A stretch of DNA of 64,000 nucleotides from Scytalidium lignicola (lineage: Eukaryota > Ascomycota > Leotiomycetes). The stretch's first letter is position 1, and every line of letters begins with the position of its first letter. The DNA lies in contig NCSJ02000119.1 of assembly GCA_002812745.2 (NCBI GenBank), positions 1-64,000 on the forward strand, given 5' to 3'. The notes under the pieces were generated by a model. That model saw only the letters and a program-made list of their open reading frames with translations. It was not told the DNA's origin and ran no database searches. Shown piece by piece: positions 36,803 through 48,647 of this stretch. A program made the translations under genes and the position numbers.

Positions 36803-37474
36803 GCGTGTGCTATCTGGTTACCTGCACAGCTCTTGAAATCGTAGTTTCGTGAACATTGCTCTTTTGTTCCTGTGCTTCATTGTGCTAAGATGCTTATCTG
36901 CCCCGTTGCAGGATCGGATAAAGGCGGTGAGATCGACAGTTTTCGGACGATGGCGATGATATGTCAACTGTTTTGTGTACGATCTGCCTAAGACTATTTA
37001 TTCTTGACGGTAGATCCAGTCATTTGATATCTAATTACTTTATATCTTCTATCGGAATCGGGTCCGCTGCCCGCCCGTTGCCCGCCTTAGTCCGACGTAG
37101 TTCATGGCCAAGCGTGATTTTCGCCCGTATCAGAGCTTCAACCTCGATAATCTCTCCCTATCGAGCTTCGCCCTTCATTTCCCCTCACTTGGCCCCTAAA
37201 CTGATAGGCATGGCTCACCGTCATCCCAATCGCAAACTATGTTCTCCATCGAGGATGATAAGCTATCGTGCGACCTAGTCTATGCCGCGTCGACACCTCG
37301 TCGCTATCGTGGCGTGCGTGTCTACTTAGACCCTGACTCTCGCTGAGAATTGCTCTCCACAGCTCCAGCAACTCCACCTCACTTCAGCCCCGAGGCGAAT
37401 AGTATCATTGGCGGTCCTCAACTAAGCAATATTTCCCTGCCTCTCATACCATTGACTCGGTCACTCCATCACAT
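36803..37474. promoter_or_regulatory. Intergenic/promoter region of the MFS gene
   Basis: This region of 672 bases holds the 3' UTR of oxoprolinase copy 1 and the promoter of the MFS transporter. It contains CGG-N8-CCG at 37053-37066 within a GC-rich patch. Confidence 0.45.
37053..37066. promoter_or_regulatory. CGG-N8-CCG inverted pair
   Basis: CGG at 37053-37055 and CCG at 37064-37066, gap of 8, about 410 bases before the MFS start codon. It has the same spacing as the pair at 32225-32238, so both may be read by one zinc-cluster dimer. Confidence 0.35.
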
Positions 37475-39081
37475 ATGGCTGACAAAAAGGACAATGTCAA
37501 CGACGATGCGATTGCGCGACCTTCAATCCAGATGGGGGACCTTGGGGAGGGCGGCGATATGAGCGCCGTCAAAGGAAAGGACGTGGATGTAGCAGCTACC
37601 TTCCTGGCCAACCTCGACCCGGCAATTATCTTGGAGCCCATCTCCGAAAAGGAAAAGCGCAAGCTGCTCTGGAAAATTGATCTGACTATCCTTCCTCTGC
37701 TCTGGGTCACCACCATCGTCGGCGCTGTGGATAAAGTCATCATCTCCAATGCGGCCATCTATGGCATGCGAGAGGACACTCACCTGGTGGGCAACGACTT
37801 CAACTGGGTTGGCTCCATCTTCTACTTTGGCTATCTTACTTTCGAGTATCCAGCCGCAATTCTGATCCAGCGTCTGCCCGTGGCCAAATTCTTCGCTCTT
37901 ACTGTCTTTGGATGGGCGGCTCTCTTGATGTGCACGGCGGCGGCCCAGAACTATGGTGGTCTGCTTGCGTGCCGGTTCTTCATGGGGATGTTTGAATCTA
38001 TTATTTTCCCTGTTGCCACTATCATCACGGTGATGTGGTGGAAAAATGATGAGCACCCGATTCGTATTGCATGCTGGTTTTCGCAGTTCTCATCCATCTT
38101 CTCTGGGATCGTCAGTTACGGCATTGGGCACACGCACAGTGCTGTTCACCCATGGCGGCTCCTGTTCATCGTGTTGGGAGCCTTTTCGTTGCTCTGGGCT
38201 ATAGTGTTATGGCTCTGTCTTCCTGACACCCCGTTGAACTGCTGGTACTTGTCTGATCGAGAGAAGTACGTAGCCATTGAACGTGTCAAAGGGAACAACA
38301 CAGGTGTCGAGGATAAGAAGATTAAATGGTACCAAGTTCGCGAGTGTCTGATGGATCCAAAGACGTGGTTACTCGCCGTCTTTGCAGTTTCCCAAAACAT
38401 CCCTAATGGTGAGATTCTCATGATAACTTTCTTTCTTTAACAACTATCACTGGTTCTAATCTTGTTCTAGGTGGTCTTATTACCTTCGCTGGTATTATTG
38501 TTTCGGGATTAGGCTATACCCCACTAGTCACCACCCTCCTCGGTATTCCCACTGGAGTTGTGGCTACGGTTTGGGGCTGGATTATGGCGTATCCTGCTGG
38601 CAAGTTCAAGAATTGTCGGTGTTGGATCATTGCTGTTGCGAATCTTGTTACGATTGTCTGTGCCATTCTCATGTGGAAGTTGCCTCGGAGCAACAAGAAA
38701 GGTCTCCTCGCTGCTTATTACGTCTTCTACACATATTGGGGTCCTTATGTGATCTCCACCTCTCTTCCACTGGCGAATACGTCGGGACATTCGAAGAAGG
38801 TGACAATGAACGCCATCTTCTTCTTGTCTTACTGCCTCGGAAATATCCTTGGTCCGCAAGTTTTCCGTGCCTCTGATGCACCATCCTACTCGCACGGCTA
38901 TCAGGGCCTTCTTGCCTGTCTTGTATTATCCATCGCTGCAATCGCTGGCTATGGAATTCTATGTTGGCGGGAAAATAAGCAGAGAGATAAGGCAATGAGT
39001 GCCGATGGCCAGGTGGATGAAGCCGAAGCCTTCTCTGATCTGACGGACAAGGAGAAGATTATATTCCGTTATACATACTAG
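37475..39081 (+). CDS. MFS transporter, allantoate-permease-like (ACS family)
   Basis: Two exons (37475-38408 and 38471-39081) give 514 residues. Membrane segments are distributed as in a 12-TM carrier, with a central cytosolic loop (ERVKGNNTGVEDKKIKWYQV). Motifs include DLTILPLLWVTTIVGAVDKV in TM1, FNWVGSIFYFGYLTFEYPA in TM2 and CRFFMGMFESIIFPVATIIT in TM4. In the second half it has GIPTGVVATVWGWIMAYPAG and FRASDAPSYSHGY, typical of Dal5/Tna1-like anion transporters. These import allantoate, ureidosuccinate, nicotinate or related organic anions across the plasma membrane. Its position between oxoprolinase copy 1 and the second FAD oxidase suggests it imports the cluster substrate. Confidence 0.92.
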
Positions 39082-39284
39082 TCCTAATTTTTGGAGTTTT
39101 ATAGGCTAAGGAGAGGANTTTTTGTTTGAAGCTCGGTTGAGTAGGGAGATAAGTAATTACGCTTGTGTTAGTTGCAAAACTTGATCAACCTTTATATCTA
39201 GNTTTTCTCTTTTTTTTTTNTATATAAAAAAGATAAATCATGATAATATTCTCTTCTTTTAATTGGGACCCGTGAATTCTGATT

Positions 39285-41009
39285 CTAAAGGCGTGCTCGA
39301 TCTAATTCGGGAAATTTAAAGTCCTCAGTTGTGGCCATAACTTGCTTATTTAACACTCGCGGTCCTGCTTCTCCATCCTCCAAGCCATTTTTAGGCCCGT
39401 TGGCTTTCGTCCTCCACTGCCACAGTCGCCCATACTCGTTTTTGCTATTAGGGTTTTCAATAATTTTAAGCACCTCGCGCCCCAGAATAGGGAGGAATTT
39501 GAAGCCGTGCCCAGACCCTCCAGAACAAACCATAAGACCTGGATCCGAAGGTACTCGGTCAATCACGAAGCTGTTGTCTAAACTATCGGTATACCAACTG
39601 TTTCCCAAATTTTAGTCGTTAGTCAAGTTTATTTTGATTTTAATTGTAGGAGAAGAGGATAAGGGATTGGATAACGTACCAATTTCTACAACCAGAGATT
39701 CCGAATTCTGCGAGCTCGGGGAGATTTTCTCGGATGAACCCCTTCAGCGAATCTATCGCTTCCTTCGTAATCCGGCTCTCGGTCTCTGGGGTGTACCTCG
39801 TCTTGGGCACGCTGAGCCGGTATTTCTGTCCATCTCGCTCAATAGTAGCATAATTGGTGTATTTCTTTCCGCGGAACCCGATCTTTAGTATCCCTGTTTC
39901 GGTACGAGGAAACCCTCCAATTCCTGCACCCTTGGACCATCCACCCCACGAATAAACTGGGAAATTCTCGCTGCTAAACCGCTCCCATAGATCAGGGCGC
40001 TGATTTGGGGGTGGAAGTTGAATGTAAATTACGCTGCCACAAGTAGTCTCCAATAGTGGCGCCACGGGTGGAAAGAGAGAAGGAGTCCAGCCCCCAGCTA
40101 TGGCAGAGATAAAAGGTTAGCAATGGAAAGCCAAGCTAGGGGGAGGCCTTAGAGAGAAACGTCTTACCGGCAAGGACTACAAGATCAGCTTTATGCTCGA
40201 GCCCGTCTGCAGTCTTGAGCCCCACTGTGCGTCCTTTATCCTTGAGGAAGGAGGCAAACCTCCCTACCTCATTCCCCAACACACACTTGACACCGGCCTT
40301 ACGGACGAGATGAAGCGCCCATAGACAGGCCTTGCTGGCCTCAACAAAGCCAGCGGTGGTATCAAGCACGCCAACGAGACTCTGGCCCCGATCCTTCCGC
40401 TTAAACGCATCGAATTTCTTATCCCAGCCCTTGACTTTCGCCCTCGCCTCGTCCCTGGGATCGCCAATGATATACTGCGTCTCTCGTAGACCATCTGCGG
40501 TCAGATTCGCAAGGGTAGACTTTTCATGATCCGAGAGTTTCTCATCGGCGCTGAGCCGCAGGAACCCGCAATTGTTCCAGACCTTGTTTCCTGGTTTCAA
40601 GCCCTTAGGTAACTCGTGCTCTGGTGTCGCGGCTAGCTCTTGGTTCCATGCATTCCAGGTTGTTAAGCCTTCGAATGCGAGTCGCTGGTATAGGACCTCC
40701 TCGCCGTAGCTCAGCCGCATCACCTTGTTAAAATCAGCGGATGCGGCATCAGCACCGTCAGCAGTTGAATAAGCGTTCTCATCGTATGGCTGGTAGTCGA
40801 AGATAGTAACGTTTGTGTATCCCGCACGGGCTAAGTGGAGGGCACTAACATGCAGGTCAGTAGTGAGCACAGCGAGAGGGCCACGCTGGCATGTTTATCA
40901 TAGGAAACAAATTTAACAGCAGAGAGGGGGTTACCGACGTAGACAATCCAAATACACCAGCACCGATAATAGCTATCTTTGAATCTTTCAAGAGCATCAC
41001 GGGAGCCAT
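39285..41009 (-). CDS. FAD-dependent amine oxidase 2 (DAO/MSOX fold), likely peroxisomal
   Basis: Four exons (41009-40939, 40844-40168, 40097-39680, 39597-39285) give 492 residues. The N-terminal SKIAIIGAGVFGLST is the FAD-binding motif. Later regions include GLTTWNAWNQELA, DLVVLAGGWTPSLFP, the conserved RNCWYTDSLDNSFVIDR and CSGGSGHGFKFLPILGR. The Cys in RNCWYTD matches the covalent-flavin position of this family. The protein ends DRARL, a PTS1-like tripeptide. The pattern resembles fungal sarcosine, pipecolate or saccharopine oxidases. It differs clearly from the other FAD oxidase at 30667, so they may take different substrates. The first intron has an unusual GTCGGT donor, chosen because it keeps the fold continuous. 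Confidence 0.85.
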
Positions 41010-41507
41010 GATAGCGATGGTGTGGTCGCAATACTCTTGGCGGTGGGCATTGCAAGCTTTCAGTCGACGCGGGTGTTATTTTGTATTTCCTTGCTACTGC
41101 ATTATTGACAAAAGTGTTGCGAGAATGGTTCGACCATAGAGAGGAGGGGCTACAGGAGCTGGTTCAAGCTACGATAGATGGCGCAGAGGACCGATCCGTC
41201 CAACGGCACATCTCCGACAGGTGCAATTGCGGGGTTACGCGATAACCGATAAGCTTAAATTTTTAGTGGGCGCCCATCGGAAAAAGTCTTACGCGTAATT
41301 TCGGTTGACGAAAATAATTGTACGGACGTACTGTCTGGATTTACTTCTGTGTTACTACAACTTTGACAGTCTGATAATAAAATCTAGAGCAATTTTTTTT
41401 ACGTCAGTACTTTATATATAACTTATGAATTGCACTGACTTATTCTACAGTGCCTATGACATCCTATGCGGGATGTTCATGCCAAAAGCCTGGCATTTGA
41501 CCTGTCA
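41010..41507. other. Upstream region of FAD oxidase 2 and 3' region of the regulator gene
   Basis: No gene is seen in 498 bases. CGG-N7-CCG occurs at about 41206-41218 but the spacing differs from the N8 pairs. Otherwise unremarkable. Confidence 0.4.
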
Positions 41508-43697
41508 TTAACGGCTGAAAGCGGGGTCTGCAAGATTATCAAACATTGATTCGAGAGTTAAATCATAATCTCCACGGACCGGTGGCCATTGTGCTGCAGT
41601 TGCAAGCAACTCTCCAAATTCTAGGGGATCTTCAGGGAGGAGCATCATCTGGTCATCATCTTGAGCGTGCTGCGTTCTCGGGTATGGATAACTTGCAGAA
41701 CCATCCGCCTGTTGCTGTATTGTCTGCAGGAACCTGCTGAAGGACGACTCCTCTTGGTGTATCACGTTGGAATCTTTGGCTACGAACCATTTGAGAGTGG
41801 TGACGGACAGCATCTCAAATGCATCTCTGCACCCAGCCGCACCGGGGAAGCGTTCCGCGAGAGCTGCGAGAACACTACTGCACCGCTGCGTCATGTCGAT
41901 TAAATCCTGGAATGAAATACGATTGAGAACTGTATCTGAGTGCCAGACACAGTACACCATGGTGAGGCCGGCTAGAATTAGTTGATGCACCCAGATCCAA
42001 GGGATATCAATCCTCTGCTCACGATGCAGCATCTTGATGCTAGTAATTGTGCGACAGGATATTTCATAGCAGATGTCGAGCGATGATGGTGTTAGACATG
42101 GGATGCGCGGATTGGGCCGGTATAGTAATAAGAGTGCGCTGCTGTACATCGCATCCCACCAGGCCTGTGAGGCGAAGATGCTCTGCGGGTGGGCTTTATG
42201 AACTGGAGGTATGCTGGCTTGCCACTCCTCTAGTCTTGGACGTACATCCCTTATCCAAACATTGTAGTCTGGTTGTGGAAATGCCGGGCTTGCACCTTTC
42301 ATTTGATGGTATAAGACATGTTTGATCTCAGATTGCAGCTTATAGAGGGTAGTGACGTGGTTAGCAGCGCGTTTATGATGGATATCCATCTCTCTCAACT
42401 CCTCCGGATAATGCATCTCTGAGGTGTTTGTCACATTGAGCCAAGGATCGGGATAGCCGGCATTGGTACTTTGGTCAAAGATACCAAACGGCCGGCCCAG
42501 CGGTATCACAAGTAATCTATCGAAGTTGTAACTCGCCCAATACAGCCGTCTTCTCTCATTCAGAATTATGGGATCCATTTTCAGGACCGGCTCAGTTTCC
42601 CAGTGCAAACCAATTTCAATGCACAATCTCAAAGCAGTCCCGCTGAGCTGCCATAGGCTGCCTTTCGAAGGGCACAGAGTCACATATTGACACAAAAGCA
42701 AAATTGCACTGAGGGTCTCCAGACCACTCCTGGGGTAGATGAAGACTGCATCAATCGATTTCATAGCCGAGTTGAAACAGCCCTCACTTTGCGTTGGGCG
42801 TCCTTCGCCTGGGCCTTGAGCAATGCCACATAGACCTATTGCGAGGATCATGTATGTCGTGAAGAGATCCTTATCTACAATTATGCGTTGGCGTGACTCG
42901 TGTGGCTCAGAGAAGTAGTTTTTGTATACATTATCTACGGCCCGTTGCACCTGATGGCGTTCCAAGATCATGAAATGAGGTGTTCGATGCTGGAAGTAGG
43001 CGTTGATGATGTGGTCAGCCACGTGGCGGGGTGGTAAGGAGGAGGTTATATTTGGAGGGGCCGCATGCAGGACTGGCCCACGCGCTCCGGTAGTGGACTG
43101 CGGAGTAGGGGCGGGTTGCTCGCATTTGATTGCGCCCATGACCATCTTGGCAAAACTCAACCCGCTACTAGTTCCCATAAAACGTGGTTCGCTGGTGCTT
43201 TCCAACGCTACCAACCCAATTGTCCTGACAAGATCTCTAGGATCGGAGTTCATCTCTTGCTGATCCGCATGAGAGATATCGCCGGGACTTGTTCCATGTT
43301 CGCTCAATGGCATCCCGACTGCTGGGTGCTGATGCTCACTAGATAATGAGGCATTGCTACTTTGAGCTTGTGCAGCGGCCTCCTTCTCCCTTCTCAGCTC
43401 TGCTATTTCGGCCTTGAGCCGTGCAACTTGCATCTCGAGGTCAGTAACCGAATTTCTGGGGATTTCAGCTTGCTTGGCCGCGGAATAAGTCATGCAAGGC
43501 ACGCCCGCTGTGTGACAGCTTGTACATTTTGGAAGACGCAAGTCACACTAGTAAAGGGAAGTTCAGTCTATCAGCAATCTTACTTCGGGGCCTAAGAGCG
43601 AATAAGTGTGCCATACCTTTTGCTTACGTCGGCGACATCTTTGGCATGCGTTTGCGCTCCTGCTCAATCTTGGCACCGGGGGAGTCACTTCGGCCAT
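41508..43697 (-). CDS. Zn(II)2Cys6 transcription factor, candidate cluster regulator
   Basis: Two exons (43697-43617 and 43547-41508) give 706 residues. The zinc cluster at about 18-45 is CQRCRRRKQK, then CDLRLPKCTSC, then HTAGVPC (C-x2-C-x6-C-x6-C-x2-C-x6-C). The intron splits it just before the third Cys. A coiled-coil-like dimerisation helix follows (VTDLEMQVARLKAEIAELRR). The fungal-specific regulatory domain covers about 190-560, with HIINAYFQHRTPHFMILER, CIEIGLHWE and RRRLYWASYNFDR. The C-terminus has an acidic activation-like tail. It lies inside the catabolic cluster, head-to-head with oxoprolinase copy 2, so local regulation is likely. Confidence 0.92.
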
Positions 43698-44461
43698 TTC
43701 CTCGTGCGTTCTCCCTGCACTATAGTCACAGGGAAGTTTAGGGTAGGATTTAATCGGAAGGTGGATATTGAGTGGACATGAGAGGAAAGGATCAGTGACG
43801 ATGGATCGGAGAAGAACTGTTGCTGAAGACTAGATATCTCTATTCTATGTTGTAACGATATCGACGTTATCAACAGCGACGGGGGCCGAACGGCTTAGAC
43901 CGCTTCTCTGGTATAATTAAAGAATGGGCATACCGAATGACAATCTCCGATGATGTCCGAAGAAACATCGGTTTGAATTGATTTGGAATTGATAACCATC
44001 TTTGTTATCGATCTTGGGAACTCAAGCCCACTTTTGTGATAACGCAGCAATAGAGAATAAGGCACGTGATGAGCAAGCAGGCGTGGCGAACGGAGATTCC
44101 CCGGGAATTTACCCTATCATTAATTTAAGGTTATCGGGCGGATGCGTTATAGTGGGGCCACCCGCACGCCCCACCCATTTTCGCTCTTCTCCGACAGCCA
44201 TGGAGTGTCGATCTAATGCGAGATGCCGAAGTTGAAAAGCTCTACAATCGATGGTATGTCGGGTTGTGCAGATGGAACCCGCTAGTTCCTCGCTAGGAAA
44301 CTAGAATTATGGATTGGATTTCTGGAGGTCTCACAGATCCATCTTGGCATTTCGTTGACAAGCAGCCACATTCTTCAACCGCCGCCATATGCAATACTTT
44401 GAGGCGTATGAGTGAGCTTCATTTACTTTCTGATACCTGAATTATTCATACCTTTTCTCTA
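43698..44461. promoter_or_regulatory. Bidirectional promoter, regulator / oxoprolinase 2
   Basis: These 764 bases separate the divergent regulator and oxoprolinase copy 2. CGG-N3-CCG (43880-43888) and CGG-N6-CCG (43891-43902) lie almost side by side and are candidate zinc-cluster sites, possibly for autoregulation. Confidence 0.5.
43880..43902. promoter_or_regulatory. Adjacent CGG inverted pairs (N3 and N6)
   Basis: CGG-GGG-CCG at 43880-43888 is followed by CGG-CTTAGA-CCG at 43891-43902. Spacing of 6 is the kind bound by Ppr1-like zinc-cluster dimers. The site lies about 185 bases upstream of the regulator start codon. Confidence 0.4.
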
Positions 44462-47400
44462 ATGCCTTCTCAACTTACCAAGATTGACATCTTCATCGAC
44501 GTGAGTACTCTTGTCAATTCCAACTTAGAACCTTTTTCTAAAACCTAGAATAACGGTAGCGCGGTGGTACTTTCACGGATTGCATCGGAATTCCAGAGAA
44601 TGATAGCAATGATGAGATAGTTGTCAAGCTTCTGTCGGTTGACCCGTCAAATTATGGCGATGCTCCGACAGAAGGTATCCGGCGGATACTAGAGATTTTC
44701 ACGGGCAAACACCTTCCCCGGAATGAGAGACTTGATACCTCTCGCATTGGAGTAATTCGCATGGGAACGTAAGTCAAAAAATATGCTGTGCTATTTTCCC
44801 CTTGTCTAATATTTACACGATAGCACCGTTGCTACAAATGCCCTTCTTGAGAGAAAAGGAGAACCTTCTGCACTTCTCATTACTCAAGGCTTCAAGGATC
44901 TTCTTGATATTGGCTACCAAGCAAGGCCGAAGTTATTTGACCTTAGTATTTCTAAACCGGATGTTCTCTACTCTGAGGTGGTGGAGGTTGAGGAACGGGT
45001 CACGATGGAAGATTCAACTAAAGACCCCCTTCCCCCTGGTACCTTCGATGTAGCTTCAGACCCATCTCTAAGAATAGGCAATAGTGGAGACATAGTCCGT
45101 ATACTAACACCACTTAATGTTGACAAAACTGCGGAGTCGCTGAAGGAGCTCCATGCTAAAGGCTATCGCAGCATTTGCATCTGCCTTGCGCACAGTTACA
45201 GCTTTCCGGACCACGAAGAAGCTATCAGAGATCTTGCTTTAAAGGAGGGATTCACAAGCATATCGGTGTCATCAGCACTAATTCCCATGATCAAACTTGT
45301 ATCACGGGGCATGAGTGCTACAGCTGATGCCTACCTCACCCCTGAGATCAAGAAGTATATACAGGGCTTTAGAAAAGGGTTTGAGGACGATTTACAGCAT
45401 ACTAGATGTGAGTTTATGCAGAGCGATGGCGGTCTGAGCAGCATTGATCGGTAAGAGCCCGAACAGCTCATTTTAATGCCTGGTGGGCACTGCTAAATTC
45501 AGTTCACAGGTTTTCTGGCCTGCGAGCAATCTTATCTGGACCGGCTGGGGGAGTTGTTGGCTATGCCAGGACTAGTTACCACGAGGACGATAATATCCCA
45601 GTGATTGGATTCGATATGGCGAGTCAATTTACCCATGTTGTTATGAATTAACTGTTAATATAAGCTTCTTCTCAGGGTGGGACATCAACAGATGTCAGTC
45701 GCTATGGTGGTGCTTTCGAGCATGTATTTGAAACCACCACTGCTGGTGTTACTATTCAATCACCTCAGTTAGATATTAATACGTAAGTCGCATTTTTAAT
45801 TTGCTCTTCGACCAATATGTTAATGGTAGTCTGTCATATAGCGTTGCTGCAGGTGGTGGTAGCATTCTTGCCTTTAAGAATGGCCTGTTCGCTATTGGAC
45901 CTGAGAGTGCAGGCGCTCATCCAGGTCCAGCATGTTACCGAAAAGGGGGTCCATTGACAGTAACAGATGCTAACCTCTTCCTAAACCGGCTTCTACCCAA
46001 ATACTTTCCATCAATCTTCGGTCCCACTGAAAATATGCCATTAGATTATGAGGTTACTAAAGAGAAGTTTATTGCTATAACCAGCCAAATCAATGATGAA
46101 ACCGGGGGTAGTATGACCCCTGAAGAAGTGGCTCTCGGATTTCTGGGTGTGGCTAATGAGGCTATGTGTCGTCCTATAAGGGCTCTAACTGAAGCAAAAG
46201 GGTTTGACGTCTCTGCCCACAGATTGGCGGTATTTGGAGGAGCTGGTGGACAGCACGCATGTTCGATTGCTGACAAATTAGGAATCCATACTGTTGTTGT
46301 GCATAGATACTCTAGTATTCTATCGGCGTATGGTATGGCGTTGGCCAGTTTAGTTCAGGAAGTTCAGGAGCCAGCATCGCTCATACTATGTCCTGAAACG
46401 GGAGATGAAGTGTCAGCCAGATTTGAGCAACTTAAAAAGAGAGCTGAAAAAGAACTATTCGACCAAGGTGTTTCACAGGATACCGACATTGAGATTCAGC
46501 TGTTCCTCAACCTCCGTTATGACGGAAGCGATACGCAGATGATGATTCGTCGGCCAGAAGATGGCGATTTTAAGACTGCTTTTGAGATCAAACACAAACG
46601 AGAATTTACATTCCTCTTTCCTGAAAAGAACATCTACATTGATGATATTCGAGTGCGTGCTGTGGCTATAGAAAATGACCGAAATATGGAGAACATTTTC
46701 GAGGAATTGGCAAATCAGCACGAGATTCCCGTAAAGAGCTCTTGCGAGATCGTGAAAACATACTTCACTGACGGGGGATGGCGGGCTACTCGAGTTTTCC
46801 ACTTGTCTGATTTGGTACCTGGCAACCATATTCAAGGACCTGCAATAATCATTGATAATACACAAACTATAGTGGTCACACCGGCATCATCAGCAAGGGT
46901 GCTTGAGAACCACATTATACTCGAAGTAGGGGTAGCGAGGAGCTTAAAGACTGCTCTTACGACAACCCCGACAACGCCAGATCCAATCCAGCTTTCCATT
47001 TTTAGCCATCGATTTATGTCAATTGCTGAACAGATGGGGAATACACTTCAGAAAACAGCTGTCAGTATTAATATCAAGGAAAGACTCGACTTTTCATGTG
47101 CAATCTTTGGTCCAGATGGTGGTTTGGTAGCCAATGCACCACATATCCCTGTACACCTTGGAAGCATGCAGTATGCGGTCAAATTTCAGCATGACAAGCA
47201 TGGCACAACGCTCAAACCGGGTGATGTTCTTGTGTCTAATCATCCTTTTGCTGGTGGTACGCATCTTCCCGATATCACGGTGATTACCCCTGTCTTTAGT
47301 CCAAAGGGAGAGATTATATTCTACACAGCTTCAAGGGGACATCATCGAGATATTGGTGGCTTCGGTGGGATTTCTGGAAATGCAAACGCTACTGAAATCT

Positions 47401-48647
47401 GGCAAGAAGGCGCATCTATAATTTCGTTTAAGCTCGTATCAAACGGAGTGATGGATGAGGAGGGTATCATCAAGATCTTAGTAGAGGAGCCTGCAAAATA
47501 TCCTGACTGTGTGGGTAGTATGAGTATAAATGATAACCTTTCAGACTTAAAAGCACAAATAGCTGCTAACGCGAAGGGGGCTGCTCTCATCGAGGATCTA
47601 TTTGAGTACTATGGACAGGAAGTAGTACAAGTGAGTTAGCAAAGCTGATCAAGCAATCTTTTTACCTCTCCTAAATCTGACGCTAACCACTCAAAGTACT
47701 ATATGCATGCCATCCAGAAAACGGCTGAGATTGCCGTTCGTAACTTCCTGAAAAGGACGGCCAAGTCAGTCCTGGGAAAGACTCTTAAAGCGGTAGATTA
47801 CTTGGACAACGGAACTCGCATTCAAGTTCAGATTAGCATTCATGAAGATGGGAGTGCAGATTTTGATTTTACTGGCACTGGTCCAGAAAATTTGAATAAC
47901 CTCAATGCACCTAAAAGTGTCTGTCTCTCAGCGATAATATACTGTCTTCGCTGCTTAATAAACGACGATATCCCCCTTAATCAAGGCTGCCTGGACTCAA
48001 TACGGGTGATCAATCCAGAGGGTACCATTCTTAATCCCTCAACCGATGCGGCCGTCTATGCAGGCAACACCCAGACCAGTCAGCGGGTTGTCGATGTTAT
48101 TCTGCATGCTTTCGAGGCCTGCGCAGCTAGTCAAGGGTGTATGAATAGCATGGGCTTCTTCGGTGGCCGTGATGCGAAGCCTGGCAAAGGCTACAATTTT
48201 GCTTATGGAGAAACAATCTGCGGAGGCGCAGGCGCAGGGCCGACATGGAATGGGGCCAGCGCTGTCCATTGCCATATGACAAATACCCGTATCTCGGACC
48301 TCGAGATCCTCGAAAAGCGATACCCCATCATCTTGCGCCGATTTTCACTACGGCAAGGTTCAGGCGGGCACGGCTTACATCCTGGAGGGCTAGGGGTCAC
48401 CCGCGTGGTTGAAGCCAGAGAACCTATGACTTTCTCAATGATCTCAGAGCGCAGAGTGACAAGGCCTTATGGGCTCAATGGTGGCTTTGATGGCGAGGTT
48501 GGTCTAAATCTAATCAAGCGGGCAGATAGGGATGGGAAGAAGGGACGAGTGCTTAGTTTGGGGCCTAGAGGAGTTTTCAAACTGCAGAAAGATGACCAGT
48601 TTATTGTTCACACGCCTGGTGGAGGGGGTTGGGGAGCACCGTTGTAA
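44462..48647 (+). CDS. ATP-dependent oxoprolinase/hydantoinase-type enzyme, copy 2 (HyuA-HyuB fusion)
   Basis: Seven exons (44462-44500, 44560-44768, 44824-45450, 45510-45618, 45676-45782, 45842-47630, 47697-48647) give 1276 residues. HyuA motifs are [60 protein letters not shown] and [18 protein letters not shown]. HyuB motifs are [46 protein letters not shown] and a final [10 protein letters not shown]. All key regions of copy 1 are present, so it should be active. The fourth intron (45619-45675) starts with GC rather than GT, but joining there restores [11 protein letters not shown] exactly. Only one intron position is shared with copy 1. The substrate may differ from copy 1. Confidence 0.9.

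Noticed and set aside
45451..45842. In-frame stops suggesting oxoprolinase copy 2 is a pseudogene
   Set aside because: All stops fall in introns once a GC-AG intron at 45619-45675 is allowed; every motif is then present.
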